Positions 33,030 to 44,187 of a stretch of 64,000 bases of DNA are shown here, one piece after another; positions within the stretch are counted from its first letter, which is position 1, and each line of letters starts with the position of its first letter. Under the pieces are notes generated by a model, which worked only from the letters and a program-made list of their open reading frames with translations, was not told where the DNA came from and did not search any database. The stretch is from Orientallactaga sibirica. Taxonomy: Eukaryota; Chordata; Mammalia; Rodentia; Dipodidae. Location of the stretch: positions 1,422,001 to 1,486,000 of the forward strand of contig JAEOAD010002279.1 in NCBI GenBank assembly GCA_036365145.1, in the 5' to 3' direction. Made by a program: the position numbers and the translations under genes.

Positions 33030-33428
33030 CTATAACACTGGGAAGCCTTCCTTACCCCCCTCCCCTTGACCGTTGAGATGTCTCTTCTGGGCTCTGAGTC
33101 CCTATCATGAGTCACTGCTGTGTTTGCTCATTTTAATCAGCTGAGTCCAGGGGGTTCCCTAACAGATGATACTGAGGTGGAGTCCACAGAGAATTCATGG
33201 GGAAACTAGGTGCTAAATCTTAGGCCCTGTTTACTCAGGCTGTGGTTCAGGGTCCACTTGCATAAGGTAGACATGCAAGCTTACAGTGTATCTCAGACCC
33301 ACAAAACCAGGTTCTGAATGTCACCATCCCATAGTGTGTGTGGTGTGTGTGTGTGTGTGTGCGTGTGCAATTAGAGAAGCACTGGGCTGGTTTGGCATTG
33401 GATTCACCCCAGCGTCTCTATCCAACAC
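33030..33428. other. Single-copy stretch with short (GT)n
   Basis: (GT)n at about 33335-33366, otherwise unique. No gene supported. Confidence 0.4.
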
Positions 33429-33790
33429 TGTGGTGGTTTGAATCGATGGCCCCCAATATATTCAGTGTTTTATTAGTTTGTAGTTTGCATCTGCAGCCAC
33501 TTGGCTGGAGGTAGTGTCTCTGGGCAGATTTTAAGGTGTAGTGGTAGGTTTGAGATTTCAATCTAAAGATATGCAAAGTGTGCCTAGCTGGAGGTCCTGA
33601 GGTGTGCTGTGCTGTGTGGCTTTTGGCTTGTGGCTTTTCTCTCTGTGTGTTTGGTCCTGCGAAGGCAGGCCAGCTTCTTCTGCCATGATGGAACTTCCCC
33701 TGGATCTGTCAGCTTCAATAAATATCCCTTCCTCCATCACTGTGCCTGGTCTGGAAGTTCATCTCAGTGAACCTAAAGCTGTCTGCCACA
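33429..33790 (+). mobile_element. MaLR-type solo LTR, complete
   Basis: 362 bp, TGTGGTGGTTTG...GTCTGCCACA, with perfect 5-bp TSD AACAC (33424-33428 and 33791-33795). Poly(A) region TTCAATAAATATCCC about 75 bp from the 3' end. The start matches rodent ORR1/MaLR LTRs and a 5-bp TSD fits ERVL-MaLR. No internal sequence remains. Confidence 0.9.
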
Positions 33791-34794
33791 AACACTGAGG
33801 CTTGACTCTCCCCCCCGCCAGAAGTGATGACATAATGGGTTGGGGGCCACTCTGAAGCTGTACAGATGACACTAGACCCAGTTTGAGAGCGAGTTCCAGG
33901 CCTCTGTGTAACACTGCCGTTGCATTCATCCCGTATTGGCCGTGGTCACTAAGGCCTTCTCTCTTAGACATACCAGGCTTCTTGTATCCTGAGACTTCAG
34001 TGTAATATCTCACTTTCATTCCTTTGAAGTGAATGGAAATGAACCAGCACAGGAGCCTTTAATGCTGATTTTTGAAGACGACACTGGGACACCTTTGTGG
34101 AAAATACAATCGATGATTTGAAGAATGGAGCTAGATGAATGGCAGAAAAATGATCCTGGTGATTCTCAGCTGATTGGTGTCTAGATCATAAAGGAATGGA
34201 ATGGGAAGAGACCAGGAAGTTTAGCTTGATCTCTTAAGTAGAAGGCTGAGGGCAGTTCAGGGTACGCTCCCTTTGAGCTCCAGATGGCAGTTTTGATGTT
34301 TACATGGCCGCTTTACGGCAGTGCGGTTATCAAATGCACGAATCAGCATGCAGTGTCCATTTGCACCAGGCACTGGGCTGCTGTGCCCCCTGTGGGTACC
34401 ACACATTGAGAACAGTGCATATCACGGATCATGTAGAAATTGTGCCATGGGAGGTGGAGTGAATGCCTAGAGAGGAGCGGATGTGGGGAGGACATAATTG
34501 CCTTTTTTTTTTCATAATGCCTGACCCATGTGTAGAGAGCGCGGAGCTGAGCTATGCTGCTCCACGGGACAGAGAGCTGGGCTGGTGGGATTCATGGAGG
34601 CAAGCTTTGGCTCCTCCGCGCAGTAAGGACTCTGTGCCAGTGGGAGCTGTCCAATAATAGAATCGGCTGCCTGGGGAGATGGTGAGAGCAAGCGAGCTCT
34701 CTATCTTTGGAAATGTTCTAGCAGAGACTGGATAGCCATCTGTTATGGGTATTGTGGAAAAAAAAATTCCTGCATTTGATTGATGAACAGATTT

Positions 34795-34985
34795 TTGTGG
34801 GTGATAATAGAAGTAATGCAACCACCATATACTGAGGGTGATCAAATGCCAGGCAAGTTTGCATCCACTGTGGTCCCCCCCCCACCACCACCATTGAGAC
34901 CACAATACAATGAGCGGTATCACTCCCTTTGTATAGATGAGAATGGCTCGTGACTACGACTTGAACCCTGGGCTTTTCATGGCAT
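34795..34985 (-). mobile_element. MIR relic
   Basis: A decayed TTACTGAGCG..ATGCCAGGCA segment, then GTATAGATGAGAATGGCTCG at the position of CAGATGAGGAAACTGAGGCTC. Confidence 0.4.
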
Positions 34986-35439
34986 GGTGGATTTCAGCTC
35001 ATTCACACACAGTGAGTGTGAAGTGACCTGTAAGCAAGCCATGTGCACAAGGTGCTCTGGGTGGATGGACAGGAAGTTTAGGGACTTTGGAGAGATGGTC
35101 AAGGTGTCATAGGCAGACACGAGTATCCTCGGTGACCTTGTGAGGAAGCTGCAGAAGGGTTGGTTTTGGGTAATGAGAAATACGAGCCTGTTGGCCATTT
35201 GGTCTCCATCAGTTTTATTTCCTCTCATAGGAAGGGGAAAGGGTATGTCCCTCGGAGGGGTTTCCGATTAAATTAGATTGCAAACATAGTGCCTCGTGTC
35301 TGCATAGAAGGCTGCCATCGGCCGATGCCCTCTTCCCACAGAGAAACTCGGGAGGCTGTTAGAAACTCAAAGCCTTAGGTGTGACTCTGACTCTTAACAT
35401 TCCGAGGAGGAAGGAGTGAGCTGCTACTGCAGGTTGGAA

Positions 35440-35700
35440 GACGGGATTTTAACCTCAGTCAAGTGTGAACGTCTCTATAGATACAGATACGTAGATTTGG
35501 CCCACAAACAAGGCTGGACTCAGAGGCAGCGTGATGCAGTTGCCAAATGCTGGACTGCTATCCAGGCACCGTCACTGCCTTGTTCTGTGTTTCTGCACTT
35601 TTCCTTCACACACCCTGGTTTTTGTCACCTGCAGAATGAGGGTCCCAACACCAATTCCCCTATAGGTGCTTATGAAGCACAGGTGAAAATGCACATTAAG
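35440..35700 (+). mobile_element. Possible MIR relic
   Basis: GGCAGCGTGATGCAGTTGCC and TTTTTGTCACCTGCAGAATG then AGGGTCCCAACACC parallel MIR order loosely. Confidence 0.25.
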
Positions 35701-35856
35701 GAACACTCACAGCATCCCCAAAGGTGCCTTCCATACAGGCGCTTCAGCCAGTGGCTCCCACGTGGTGCATTTCCACGGGGCATTTCTACTCAGATTAGCC
35801 AGCTCATCCAAAATGCTGCAGGCGGCTCCATGTGGAATGTTGGTTGCCAGGAGACA

Positions 35857-36080
35857 TAGAAAAAGAGAGAGAGGGAGAGGGAGACAGATAGAGATGGGCG
35901 CACCAGCAGCCTCTCAGCTGCTGTGAACGGAATCCAGATGTGTGCGCCCCCTTGTGGTCAAGTGCAGCATTGCGCCCTTGCGTCACTTTGCATCTGGCTA
36001 AACATGGGACCTGGAGAATCAAACGTGCGTTCTTAGGCTTAGCAGGCAGGCGCCTTCACCGCTAAGCTGTCTCTCCAGCC
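35857..36080 (-). mobile_element. B2-like SINE, Type B
   Basis: Reverse copy with a short tail. CTCF-like GCGCCCCCTTGTGG near 35943-35956 (one mismatch). Confidence 0.92.
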
Positions 36081-36289
36081 CAGGTTATTTGCTTTTGCTT
36101 TGTGCTGCACTCAGATCAAGGGACGTGCCAAGAATTCAGCTTACTTTCTTTTGCGTCCTCCGGTGGATGTTGTAGATGGATGTTTGTGGGGGGAGTGGCG
36201 GGGGTGAACATGCATTTGTGGAGTCCAGGGATGACACGGACGTACGGACGTCTTCCTGTGTTGCTCCAGACCTTCCACTTTTCATTTTC

Positions 36290-36403
36290 ATTTTTCTTTT
36301 TTGGATTTTTCGAGGTAGGGTCTCACTCTGGCTCAGGCTGACCTGAAATACACTCTGTAGTCTCAGGGTGGCCTCGAACTCACGGTGATCCTCTGACCTC
36401 TGC
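36290..36403 (-). mobile_element. B1 SINE, truncated
   Basis: Reverse B1 from TTTTTCGAGGTAGGGTCTCA to CCTCTGACCTCTGC; the 5' third of the element is absent. Confidence 0.92.
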
Positions 36404-36448
36404 TTAAGACTGAACTATCTCCTCTTCCCTAGAAGTGAGCTTATGTTT

Positions 36449-36688
36449 ATTTTTTATTTTATTTTATTTTTATTTATTTATTTATTTGAGAGAGAGATAC
36501 AGAAATAGGCAGGTAGAGAGAGAGAGAGAGAATGGACACACCAGGGCCTCTAGCCACTGCAAACAAACTCCAGATGCATGTGCCCTCTTATGCATTTGGC
36601 TTACGTGGGTCCTGGAGAATCGAGCCTCGAACCGGGATCCTTAGGCTTCACAGGCAAGAGTTTAACCACTAAGCCATCTCTCCAGCCC
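36449..36688 (-). mobile_element. B2-like SINE, Type A, B-box insertion variant
   Basis: Perfect 12-bp TSD GAGCTTATGTTT (36437-36448 and 36689-36700). Tail carries GATACAGAAATAGGCAGGTA, shared exactly with the copy at 59251-59468, so the two come from one source lineage. Confidence 0.95.
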
Positions 36689-36849
36689 GAGCTTATGTTT
36701 TAAAAATCAAACGGCACAGCTGATGACCTGATATTTTAGCTTAATATGCGGTTCGATTCTATCTTGGTTTTAAAATTGAGTCAGTCTACTTCATGACCTG
36801 TTTTGTTATGCAGAACAGAGTTGGCATAAAGTGGACGTTGGAAAAAGAC

Positions 36850-37022
36850 TGTATGGTTGTCTTGCTGTTGTTTAAATCTCCCACTTTGCCACTTTCTAGC
36901 TCTTTGACCAGTGTCAAGTAACTCTGTCAATAAAATCTTGGTTTATTTTGTACAGAGTGGAGTCAGCAGCAATATCTGCCTCACAGGGTTTTGAGATTAA
37001 ATGAGGTTGCATGTACAATGTG
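36850..37022 (+). mobile_element. MIR relic
   Basis: TTTGCCACTTTCTAGCTCTT then GACC..GTCAAGTAACTCTG, and GCCTCACAGGGTTTTGAGAT further on, all in MIR order. Interrupted by the SINE at 37023. Confidence 0.6.
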
Positions 37023-37297
37023 GTTTGTGTTTATTTAAAAATTTCTTTTTGAGATAAGCCCAACAGACAAGGCTTTTTATGTGAGAGAGTGAGGGCGCGA
37101 GAGAGAGCAAATTGACTTGCCAGGGCCTCCAGCCGCTGTAATTGAACTCCAGATGCATGCGGCACCTTGTGCACATGTGTGACCTTATGCGCTTGAGTCT
37201 CCTTGTGGATTTGGCTTATGTGGGATGTGAAGAGTCAAATCTGGGTCCTTAGGCTTTGCGAGCAAGTGCCTTAACTGCTAAGCCGTCTCTTCAGCCC
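37023..37297 (-). mobile_element. B2-like SINE, diverged Type C
   Basis: TSD TACAATGTG (37014-37022 and 37298-37306). Older than most: the CTCF-like position reads GCGGCACCTTGTGC and is lost. Confidence 0.88.
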
Positions 37298-37369
37298 TAC
37301 AATGTGTTTTGAACCGTACCCTGATGTCTTCATGTCTGCATGGCAAACTTGCCACAAGTGATGATGTAT

Positions 37370-37420
37370 ATGCGTGTGTGTGTGTGTGTTTGTGTGTGTG
37401 TGTATACACACACATACATA
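37370..37420. repeat. (GT)n/(CA)n microsatellite
   Basis: Interrupted GT run followed by TATACACACACATACATACA, giving a local inverted repeat. Confidence 0.85.
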
Positions 37421-38311
37421 CATTTATGGCAGTCCTCATTGCCTGTGCTGGTACCGATTGCATAATTCCATAATGTGTGAACACACTGCAGACACAAATG
37501 TCTCCATAGCGATTCATGTTGTATGGGATACACAGGGGGCGGTTTTAGGGCATCTCTCTCTTGCTCCAAGAAATACATAAGACTTGGTGAAATACACAGT
37601 TATATAGAGACAAACTATGTGTTTGTTATTGCTCTGCAACCTTACAAAGCCAGCAATCTTCTCACCTAAGACCATTACAGAGGCACAGGGAGCCCGTTAG
37701 TGGGAGAAATTTGCTGCGAGTCTGGTTAGCAGGCTGAAGGAATCCACTCATTGGGTAATTCGGTGTAACAGCCAGAGGTCGCTGGCCCCGAGATCAGTGC
37801 AGTCGGTCGGTGTACAGAGGGCAGCGGAGGCTTGAGTTCTCTGCACCTAACCCCAGATTCATTGCTTCCTGGTCCCAGGATAGCTGCCATGGATCCAAGT
37901 ATCACATAATTTCATGGAAAAACGAAGACGTGCAGGCAGCAAGGACGATTAAGATGGGACTCTCCTTGTTTGTTTACTCTTTCTTAAATCAGAGGAGAAA
38001 AAAAAAATTCTTTCCAGAAGGGACTCCCTCCCTTACAGCACGACAACCACCCACCCCATGTTTATTCTCCCTTTGCCAGAACTGGATCATACCGCCACTT
38101 CCAGCCGGAAGGAAGGCCAAGAAAGCCAAGTATCTGGCTTCTTTCAGCATCTCTGAGGAGGCACACATGGAGGGGGCAGGACAAGTGCAACAGCTTTCCG
38201 TATCTCTGTGTGCTTGTGGAAAGGTGACAGTTTATGTGCCATAAGAGAGGACACGTTGACCACCTGATTGTAGGGAGAGGACTGTGTTTTGGTAAGAAAC
38301 AGACATTCTTG
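37421..38311. other. Single-copy stretch, no gene recognised
   Basis: The 144-codon frame ending at 38244 starts with GTG and contains a lysine run from an A9 tract. No domain. No gene supported. Confidence 0.4.
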
Positions 38312-38490
38312 GCTGGGAGTGGTGGCGCACGCCTTTAATCCCAGCACTCGGGAGGCAGAGGTAGGAGGATCACCGAGAGTTCGAGGCCACCCTGAGACTA
38401 CATAGTGAATTCCAGGTCAGCCTGAGCTAGAGTGAGACCCTACCTCGAAAACCAAAAAAAAAAAAAAAAGAAAGAAAGAAAGAAAAAAAG
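38312..38490 (+). mobile_element. B1 SINE
   Basis: Full length (GGCTGGGAGTGGTGGCGCAC to CCTCGAAAACC) with an A-rich (GAAA)n tail. GAAACAGACATT flanks it on both sides (from about 38299 and 38490), the TSD. Confidence 0.96.
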
Positions 38491-38502
38491 AAACAGACAT
38501 TA

Positions 38503-39240
38503 AGAGGAAGGAGTAGGAGAATTAAGGAAGGCTTCAAGGGCCTTCAAGAAGTCTTGCCCTAAACATGCACCATTCATTCATTATTCACTATTGCATGGGA
38601 AGTGCCTGGCCTCCGAATATGGGGGTAGAGTAACAGCCACAGAAGAGGCATCCAGTCACTCTTGTCTGCAGCTGCTGATTGTGACCCCAGTCTACCCTTG
38701 CGTCGTCCTCAGCTGCGGGGAACCCCTGTCTTCTTTTGGGAGCCAAACCGTGCGTTCATCTACCTGTCCGCTCCCCAACCGTTCCCAGGAGGAAAGAACA
38801 GCGTGCGCATGGTGGTAGCAGGTCTGGTAATTAGCAGGAGCCCCAGGGACTTGCAACACTTCTAAAAAGACAAGGTGATTCAATAAGGTCTGCCGCTACC
38901 CCCTCCCCACGAGAGCCTCCCAGATGGAGGAACAGGTGGGGACCCCCGTGCTAATGACATGGGGTCTTTAGCCCACAGGTGTTAGAGGGTATAATAACGT
39001 GGGGAGTGTGGAACAAAGGCAGAACAGGCAGACAGGAAGCTTTGAGTCTGCTGTGGATTCCAGACCCCATGTTTTTGCTTGACCTTGGCGAATGGTGCTG
39101 CCCTAAGGGGAGAACTGTAATGGTGCGAGTCTGTTGAAGGAAGCGTGCCAAACTGGGAGACATGGCGGCGTAGCAAGCCCTTGACCCATTTTGTCTGTCC
39201 TCAATCCAGAGGCTTGGGATTTAGAAGGTTTCTTTTTGTT
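38503..39240. other. Single-copy stretch, nothing recognised
   Basis: Unique sequence. No gene or element supported. Confidence 0.45.
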
Positions 39241-39327
39241 TTATTTTATTTTATGAAATATTTTATTTTTATTTATTTATTTATTTATCTATTTATTTAT
39301 TTATTTGAGAGACAGGGGCAGAAAGAG

Positions 39328-39363
<36 letters not shown>

Positions 39364-39550
39364 GATAGATATATTGTAGATAGATAGATAATAGATAAAT
39401 AAAGGGTGCACCAGGGCCTTCAGCCACTGCAGATGAACTCCGGATGCATGTGGTATTATGCACATCTGGCTTACATGGGTACTGGGGACTCGAACGTGGA
39501 TCCTTAGACTTCTGAGGCAGACACCTTATCGGTTCTACCAGGCCGACTTA
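39241..39550 (-). mobile_element. B2-like SINE, Type A, with GATA microsatellite
   Basis: The tail has expanded to (ATTT)n and the (GA)n tract to (GATA)n (39331-39395). The head decays after CTTATCGG, so the 5' end is not sharp. Confidence 0.82.
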
Positions 39551-39798
39551 GGATTCAGTAGATCGGGACTGGTCCCTGAGATTTCATATCCAGCAAGCTC
39601 CCGTGTGATGTAGGTGCTGCTGGCTCAGTGCTTGTGAGTCTGGGGGTGATGTGCGGTGGTTCTGTACAGATGATGTGGGAGAGGAGGGTAGAGGGGAGTT
39701 GTCATTTTTCAGTGGGAGGACCAGAAGAGACGCAGGAAAGGAAACATTGGTGCAAACCTGCAAGATAAATTCTATTTACATAATTCAAAGAATATATA

Positions 39799-40011
39799 GG
39801 GCTGGAGAGATGGCTTAGAGGTTAAGGTGCCTGCCTTCCAAGCCTAAGAACGCCTTTTGATTCTCCGGGTCCCACGTTTAGCCAGACGCAAAGCGACGCA
39901 AGTGTGTGATGCCACACTCGCCCACAAGGGGCGCCACGCGTCTTGAGTTTATTCTCAGCTGCTGAGAGGCCACTGGCGCGCCCATCCTCTCTCTCTCTCT
40001 CAAACAAAAAA
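39799..40011 (+). mobile_element. B2-like SINE, Type B
   Basis: Forward copy. An AAAGAATAT-like duplication flanks it (39787-39795, and about 40012). CTCF-like site reads CCCACAAGGGGCGCC, shifted by a one-base deletion. Confidence 0.92.
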
Positions 40012-40078
40012 GAAGAATATTTTTTTTCAGTTTTTTCACTAATTATTGCTGCATTAAAAAAAAAAAAAAACTTCTCAG

Positions 40079-40235
40079 CTGGGTGGTACACACCTTTAAT
40101 CCCAGCATTTGGGAGGCAGAGGTAGGAGGATCACCTTGAGTTCAAGGCCACCCTGAAACTACATAGTGAATTCCAGGTCAACCTGAGCTAGAGTGAGACC
40201 CTACCTCGGGAAAAAAAAAAAAAAAAAACACCCAA
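40079..40235 (+). mobile_element. B1 SINE
   Basis: Full length: GCTGGGTGGTACACACCTTT to CCTACCTCGGG and A19. Confidence 0.95.
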
Positions 40236-40245
40236 AAGCTACTCA

Positions 40246-40451
40246 GGGCTTGGAGAAATGGCACGGTTAAGTCTGCAAAGCCTACAGACCCAGGTTCGAT
40301 TCCCCAGCACCCCTGTAAGCCTGATGCACAAGCAGGCACATGCATCTGGAGTTCATTTGCAATGGCTAGAGGCCCTGGTGTGTCTATATTCTCTCTAATC
40401 TATCTGCCTCTCTCTCTCTCTTTCTCAAATAAATAAATAATTTAAAAAAAT
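40246..40451 (+). mobile_element. B2-like SINE, Type A
   Basis: Head shortened (GGCACGGTTAAGTCTGC). B box GGTTCGATTCC intact. TACTCAG occurs on both sides. Confidence 0.9.
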
Positions 40452-40459
40452 TACTCAGA

Positions 40460-41024
40460 AAATAGATCCCCCAAATGACAAGCATTATTGTGTCCAGTCT
40501 CTGGGTCAGCCCATGTGGTCCTCATGCTTGGGGTATCTTTAAGCACTGGCTAGGGCTTTGTCCTCTACAGCTCACACGGATCAGCTTTCTTTCCAACCCC
40601 TAATCCCCCCAGGCAGTGAGCCTGAGGGCCTCCCCTATATGGACGGCTAATAAGAATGGCAGCCCGTTTCCCTTGGGAGCAAGCAGACACAAGGACACAA
40701 GAGAGATGGCCAATTGGGAGGAATTCAGGCTTTTCTTGCAACATCATCTATTCAGTGAAACCTCGGACGCTTTGCACAACTCTCCTCTTAGAAGTGAATA
40801 GTTTAGTCGCTCACACTGGGGGAAATTCCCATAGAGGCTGCCTACCGTCACAGACGTTCCCTATCTGTGTATCGCACAGCCTTGTTGACGTCCGTTTGTT
40901 GAGCAGAGAGCCATCATGGGAGGGTTGGCTCTCGGCAGAAACCGGGATCAGTCAGTCCAAATGGTTCTGACTGAGCTGGAGCTGGGTTTGGCCAATCGTC
41001 AGCTTTTCAGGCGGGTCCCAACTT

Positions 41025-41071
<47 letters not shown>

Positions 41072-41528
41072 TGTGCATGCGCGCCATTTGGGCAGAAGCT
41101 GTGAGATCACCTGAGAGTTGTAGATAGCTGAGCTCTGACTGACTCCCCCTCAGCCCCCCAGCCATGCCAGTGCTGCCAATAAAATTGCCCCGAGGAGCTT
41201 GCCAAGGAAACAGATGCTACTGCTGGAAAAACACCTTGTATAGCCGGCGCGCGTCCAGTAATTGCTCTCGGAGAGAAAATAAACTCTTCACGTGAGGGTT
41301 GGGCAGAGAGACGCTGCCTGATGGTCAAGTGGATGGGGTGATTTAGACTGAGAGCTGCAAATAAAATGCAAATGACTTTGTTAAAAAAAAAAAAAAAGAA
41401 CATACTGGTTAGGTTTAAGATCTGTCAGCTTTAAACTCCCCTGACCCAGGGACTCCTTATTTTTCCAAGGGTAGAATCATGTGCAGGACAGAATGGCTCA
41501 CCTGTTCCCTCTCTCCTTCCTTTACATG
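40460..41528. other. Single-copy stretch with (GT)n and a candidate regulatory block
   Basis: (GT)n of about 20 units at 41028-41068. Block 41155-41390 is repeat-free and contains CCAGTAATTGCTC and an octamer-like AAATGCAAATGA near 41363, with a small CG-rich spot GCCGGCGCGCG at about 41240. The longest open frame (104 codons) is unremarkable. Confidence 0.35.
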
Positions 41529-41545
41529 CATATTTCTTTTTTTAA

Positions 41546-41733
41546 AGATTATATTTTTATTTATTAGTCAGAGAGAGGGAAAGAGAGGGAGGGAGAGTGA
41601 GAATGGGCGCACCAGGGCCTCTAGCCACTGCAAAGGAATTGTGCATCTGGCTTATGTGGGACCTGGAGAATCGAACCAGAGTCCTTAGGCTTCACAGGCA
41701 TGTGCCTTGACCACTAAGCCATCTCTCCAGCCC
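41546..41733 (-). mobile_element. B2-like SINE, Type A, internally deleted
   Basis: Perfect 17-bp TSD CATATTTCTTTTTTTAA (41529-41545 and 41734-41750). About 28 bp of body between GCAAAGGAATT and GTGCATCTGG is deleted. Confidence 0.94.
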
Positions 41734-41983
41734 CATATTTCTTTTTTTAACTGGACAGCCACTGCTGTTTCTTTCTCCCATGTAAACCCCCTGACGGATG
41801 ACCAGACAGTAGGCGCTGTCACCCTACTAAGTGGGTTCAAACATTTTCCTGTGGTGTTTGACCTTTAAATCGAGAGGAAAGGAATTCTCTCATAAAGTCA
41901 TTTTAGAAGATTAAGTTAAATAACACCAGGAAAATAAAAAGGTTCCCTGCTGAACAGTAGATAGTTAATAACTTGCCTTCTTT

Positions 41984-42288
41984 TAAAAAAAATTTTTTAA
42001 TTATTATTTTTTTATATTTATATTTTTATTATTTTATTTTTGGAGAGAGACACACAGAGAGAGACAGAGAGAGAAAGAGAGACAGAGAGGAAGGCAGAGA
42101 TGGGCGCACCAGCAATGTCTCAGCTGCTGCGAACGAAATCCAGATGTGCGCGCCCCCTTGTGGTCAAGTGCGGCATTGCGCCCTTGTGTCACTTTGCATC
42201 TGGCTAAACGTGGGACCTGGAGATTGGAACCAGTGTTCTTAGGCTTAGCAGGCAGGCGCCTTAACTGCTAAGCCATCTCTCCAGCCCT
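41984..42288 (-). mobile_element. B2-like SINE, Type B
   Basis: Reverse copy with a long AT-rich tail. CTCF-like site near 42149-42162 (one mismatch). Confidence 0.93.
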
Positions 42289-42759
42289 AAGCTGACTTCT
42301 TAATCGTGTCTATACCGATCCCCCAACAGACATAGGAAAACTGAAGCCCACAAGGTTTTAAGTGTTTCCTAAAAAGTCACATACGAGTTAAGTCCCCCAT
42401 CCCCCACAGCCAGGTAACCATGCTGCCATGCAGCAGACTCTGCTCCGAGGTGTTCTTCTCCCTGCCATGGCTGGGGTACTGAGCAGTGAATTAAGACAGC
42501 AGGTTCATCACCCACGGATGCTGTGATGCTGAAGTTTTGTGCCAGCTTGATCTGTTTAGGAATCCACAGACAGTCCTCATGAGTGGGTCTCTGAGGATGC
42601 TTCCAGGAAGAATTCACTAAAGGAGGAATCCTTCCCCCAAGTTGAGCCCTTCCTGCAGAGTGGGCCGCCTCTCGGAGGAGGGGGCTGGTTTATCTAAAGA
42701 AGTTCTGGGAAGGAAAGGGTCCCCTCCTCCCACCTGGCTGCAGGTGAAGCTTGCTGCTT
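42289..42759. other. Single-copy stretch, nothing recognised
   Basis: Unique sequence leading into the minisatellite. No gene supported. Confidence 0.4.
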
Positions 42760-42764
42760 TCCTG

Positions 42765-43872
42765 CGTGGACTGAAGAGCAGTGTGGACTGAGGACCAGCG
42801 TGGACTGAAGACAGCGTGGACTGAAGACCAGTGTGGACTGAAGACCAGTGTGGACTGAAGACCAGCGTGGACTGAAGACCAGTGAGGACTGAAGACAGCG
42901 TGGACTGAGGACCAGTGTGGACTGGAGACCAGCGTGGACTGAAGACAGCGTGGACTGAAGACCAGCGTGGACTGAGGACCAGTGAGGACTGAAGACCAGT
43001 GTGGACTGAGGACCAGTGTGGACTGAGGACCAGTGTGGACTGGAGACCAGCGTGGACTGAAGACAGCGTGGACTGAAGACCAGCGTGGACTGAGGACCAG
43101 CGTGGACTGAAGACCAGTGTGGACTGCAGACCAGCGTGGACTGAAGACCATCGTGGACTGAGGACCAGCGTGGACTGAGGACCAGCATGGACTGAAGACC
43201 AGTGTGGACTGAAGACCAGTGAGGACTGCAGACCAGCGTGGACTGAAGACCATCGTGGACTGAGGACCAGCGTGGACTGAGGACCAGCGTGGACTGAAGA
43301 CCAGTGTGGACTGAAGACCAGTGAGGACTGAAGACAGCGTGGACTGAGGACCAGTGTGGACTGGAGACCAGCGTGGACTGAAGACAGCGTGGACTGAAGA
43401 CCAGCGTGGACTGAGGACCAGTGAGGACTGAAGACCAGTGTGGACTGAGGACCAGCGTGGACTGAGGACCAGTGTGGACTGGAGACCAGCGTGGACTGAA
43501 GACAGCGTGGACTGAAGACCAGCGTGGACTGAGGACCAGCGTGGACTAAAGACCAGTGTGGACTGCAGACCAGCGTGGACTGAAGACCATCGTGGACTGA
43601 GGACCAGCGTGGACTGAGGACCAGCATGGACTGAAGACCAGTGTGGACTGAAGACCAGTGAGGACTGCAGACCAGCGTGGACTGAAGACCATCGTGGACT
43701 GAGGACCAGCGTGGACTGAGGACCAGTGTGGACTGAAGACCAGCATGGACTGAAGACCAGTGAGGACTGTAGACCAGCGTGGACTGAAGACCAGCGTGGA
43801 CTGAGGACCAGTGTGGACTGAAGACCAGCGTGGACTGAAGACCAGCGTGGACTGAGGACCAGCATGGACTGA
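42765..43872. repeat. 17-bp minisatellite with higher-order structure
   Basis: About 65 copies of GTGGACTGAAGACCAGC and 16-bp variants (GTGGACTGAAGACAGC). The block 42881-43319 recurs almost identically at 43320-43758 (period 439 bp), and a ~102-bp six-unit sub-block is visible within each. Read on the minus strand the unit has no stop codon in any frame, so overlapping frames up to 514 codons appear. These are artefacts of the repeat. Confidence 0.95.
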
Positions 43873-43911
43873 AAAGCATTGAAAAGTCAAAAGAAGGAGA
43901 CAGGTGGGGTG

Positions 43912-44112
43912 GTGTCTGGAGATATGGCTTAAGGCACTTGCCTGCAAAGCCTAAGGACTCACGTTCAACTCTCCAGGTCCCACGTAAACCAGGCATACAT
44001 GTTGCACATGTGCACAAGGGGGCACACGCATCTGGGGTTTGCTTCCAGCTGCTGAAGACCCTGGCATGCCCATTCTCTCTCTCTCTCAAATAAATGAAAG
44101 AAAAAAAAAAAC
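43912..44112 (+). mobile_element. B2-like SINE, duplicated-body variant
   Basis: Begins GTGTCTGGAGATATGGCTTA, right after the minisatellite. Contains the extra GCACATGTGCACAAGG unit shared with 25124-25312. Confidence 0.88.
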
Positions 44113-44187
44113 AGAAAGAAATAAATGGCCTCTTAGGGCCAGAAAGAGTGTTTGTATTCATTCCAATATAGTATAGTGTCTGTGGTT

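Larger units (their letters stand above)
33796..35856. other. Long single-copy stretch with two possible MIR relics
   Basis: 2 kb without SINEs. Reverse MIR-like text at 34795-34985 (TACTGAGGGTGATCAAATGC, CAGGCAAG) and a weaker forward one at 35440-35700. The 147-codon frame at 35416-35859 overlaps the latter and is not credible as a gene. Confidence 0.4.

Noticed and set aside
34384..34399. CTCF-like GTGCCCCCTGTGG in unique sequence
   Set aside because: One base too short in the core spacing compared with CCASYAGRKGGC.
35416..35859. 147-codon frame
   Set aside because: Overlaps a possible MIR relic and ends at a SINE boundary; no family resemblance.
37370..37420. Functional hairpin from GT/CA inverted dinucleotides
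   Set aside because: Expected by chance where GT and CA microsatellites abut; no further structure.
37810..38244. 144-codon frame
   Set aside because: Starts with GTG, includes a lysine run from an A9 tract, no recognisable domain.
41235..41255. CpG island
   Set aside because: Only about 10-20 bp of CG-rich sequence; no extended CpG density in the window.
42617..44161. 514-codon and two overlapping minus-strand frames, candidate repetitive protein
   Set aside because: Entirely explained by a 17-bp repeat unit lacking stops in any reverse frame. The start lies in a SINE.
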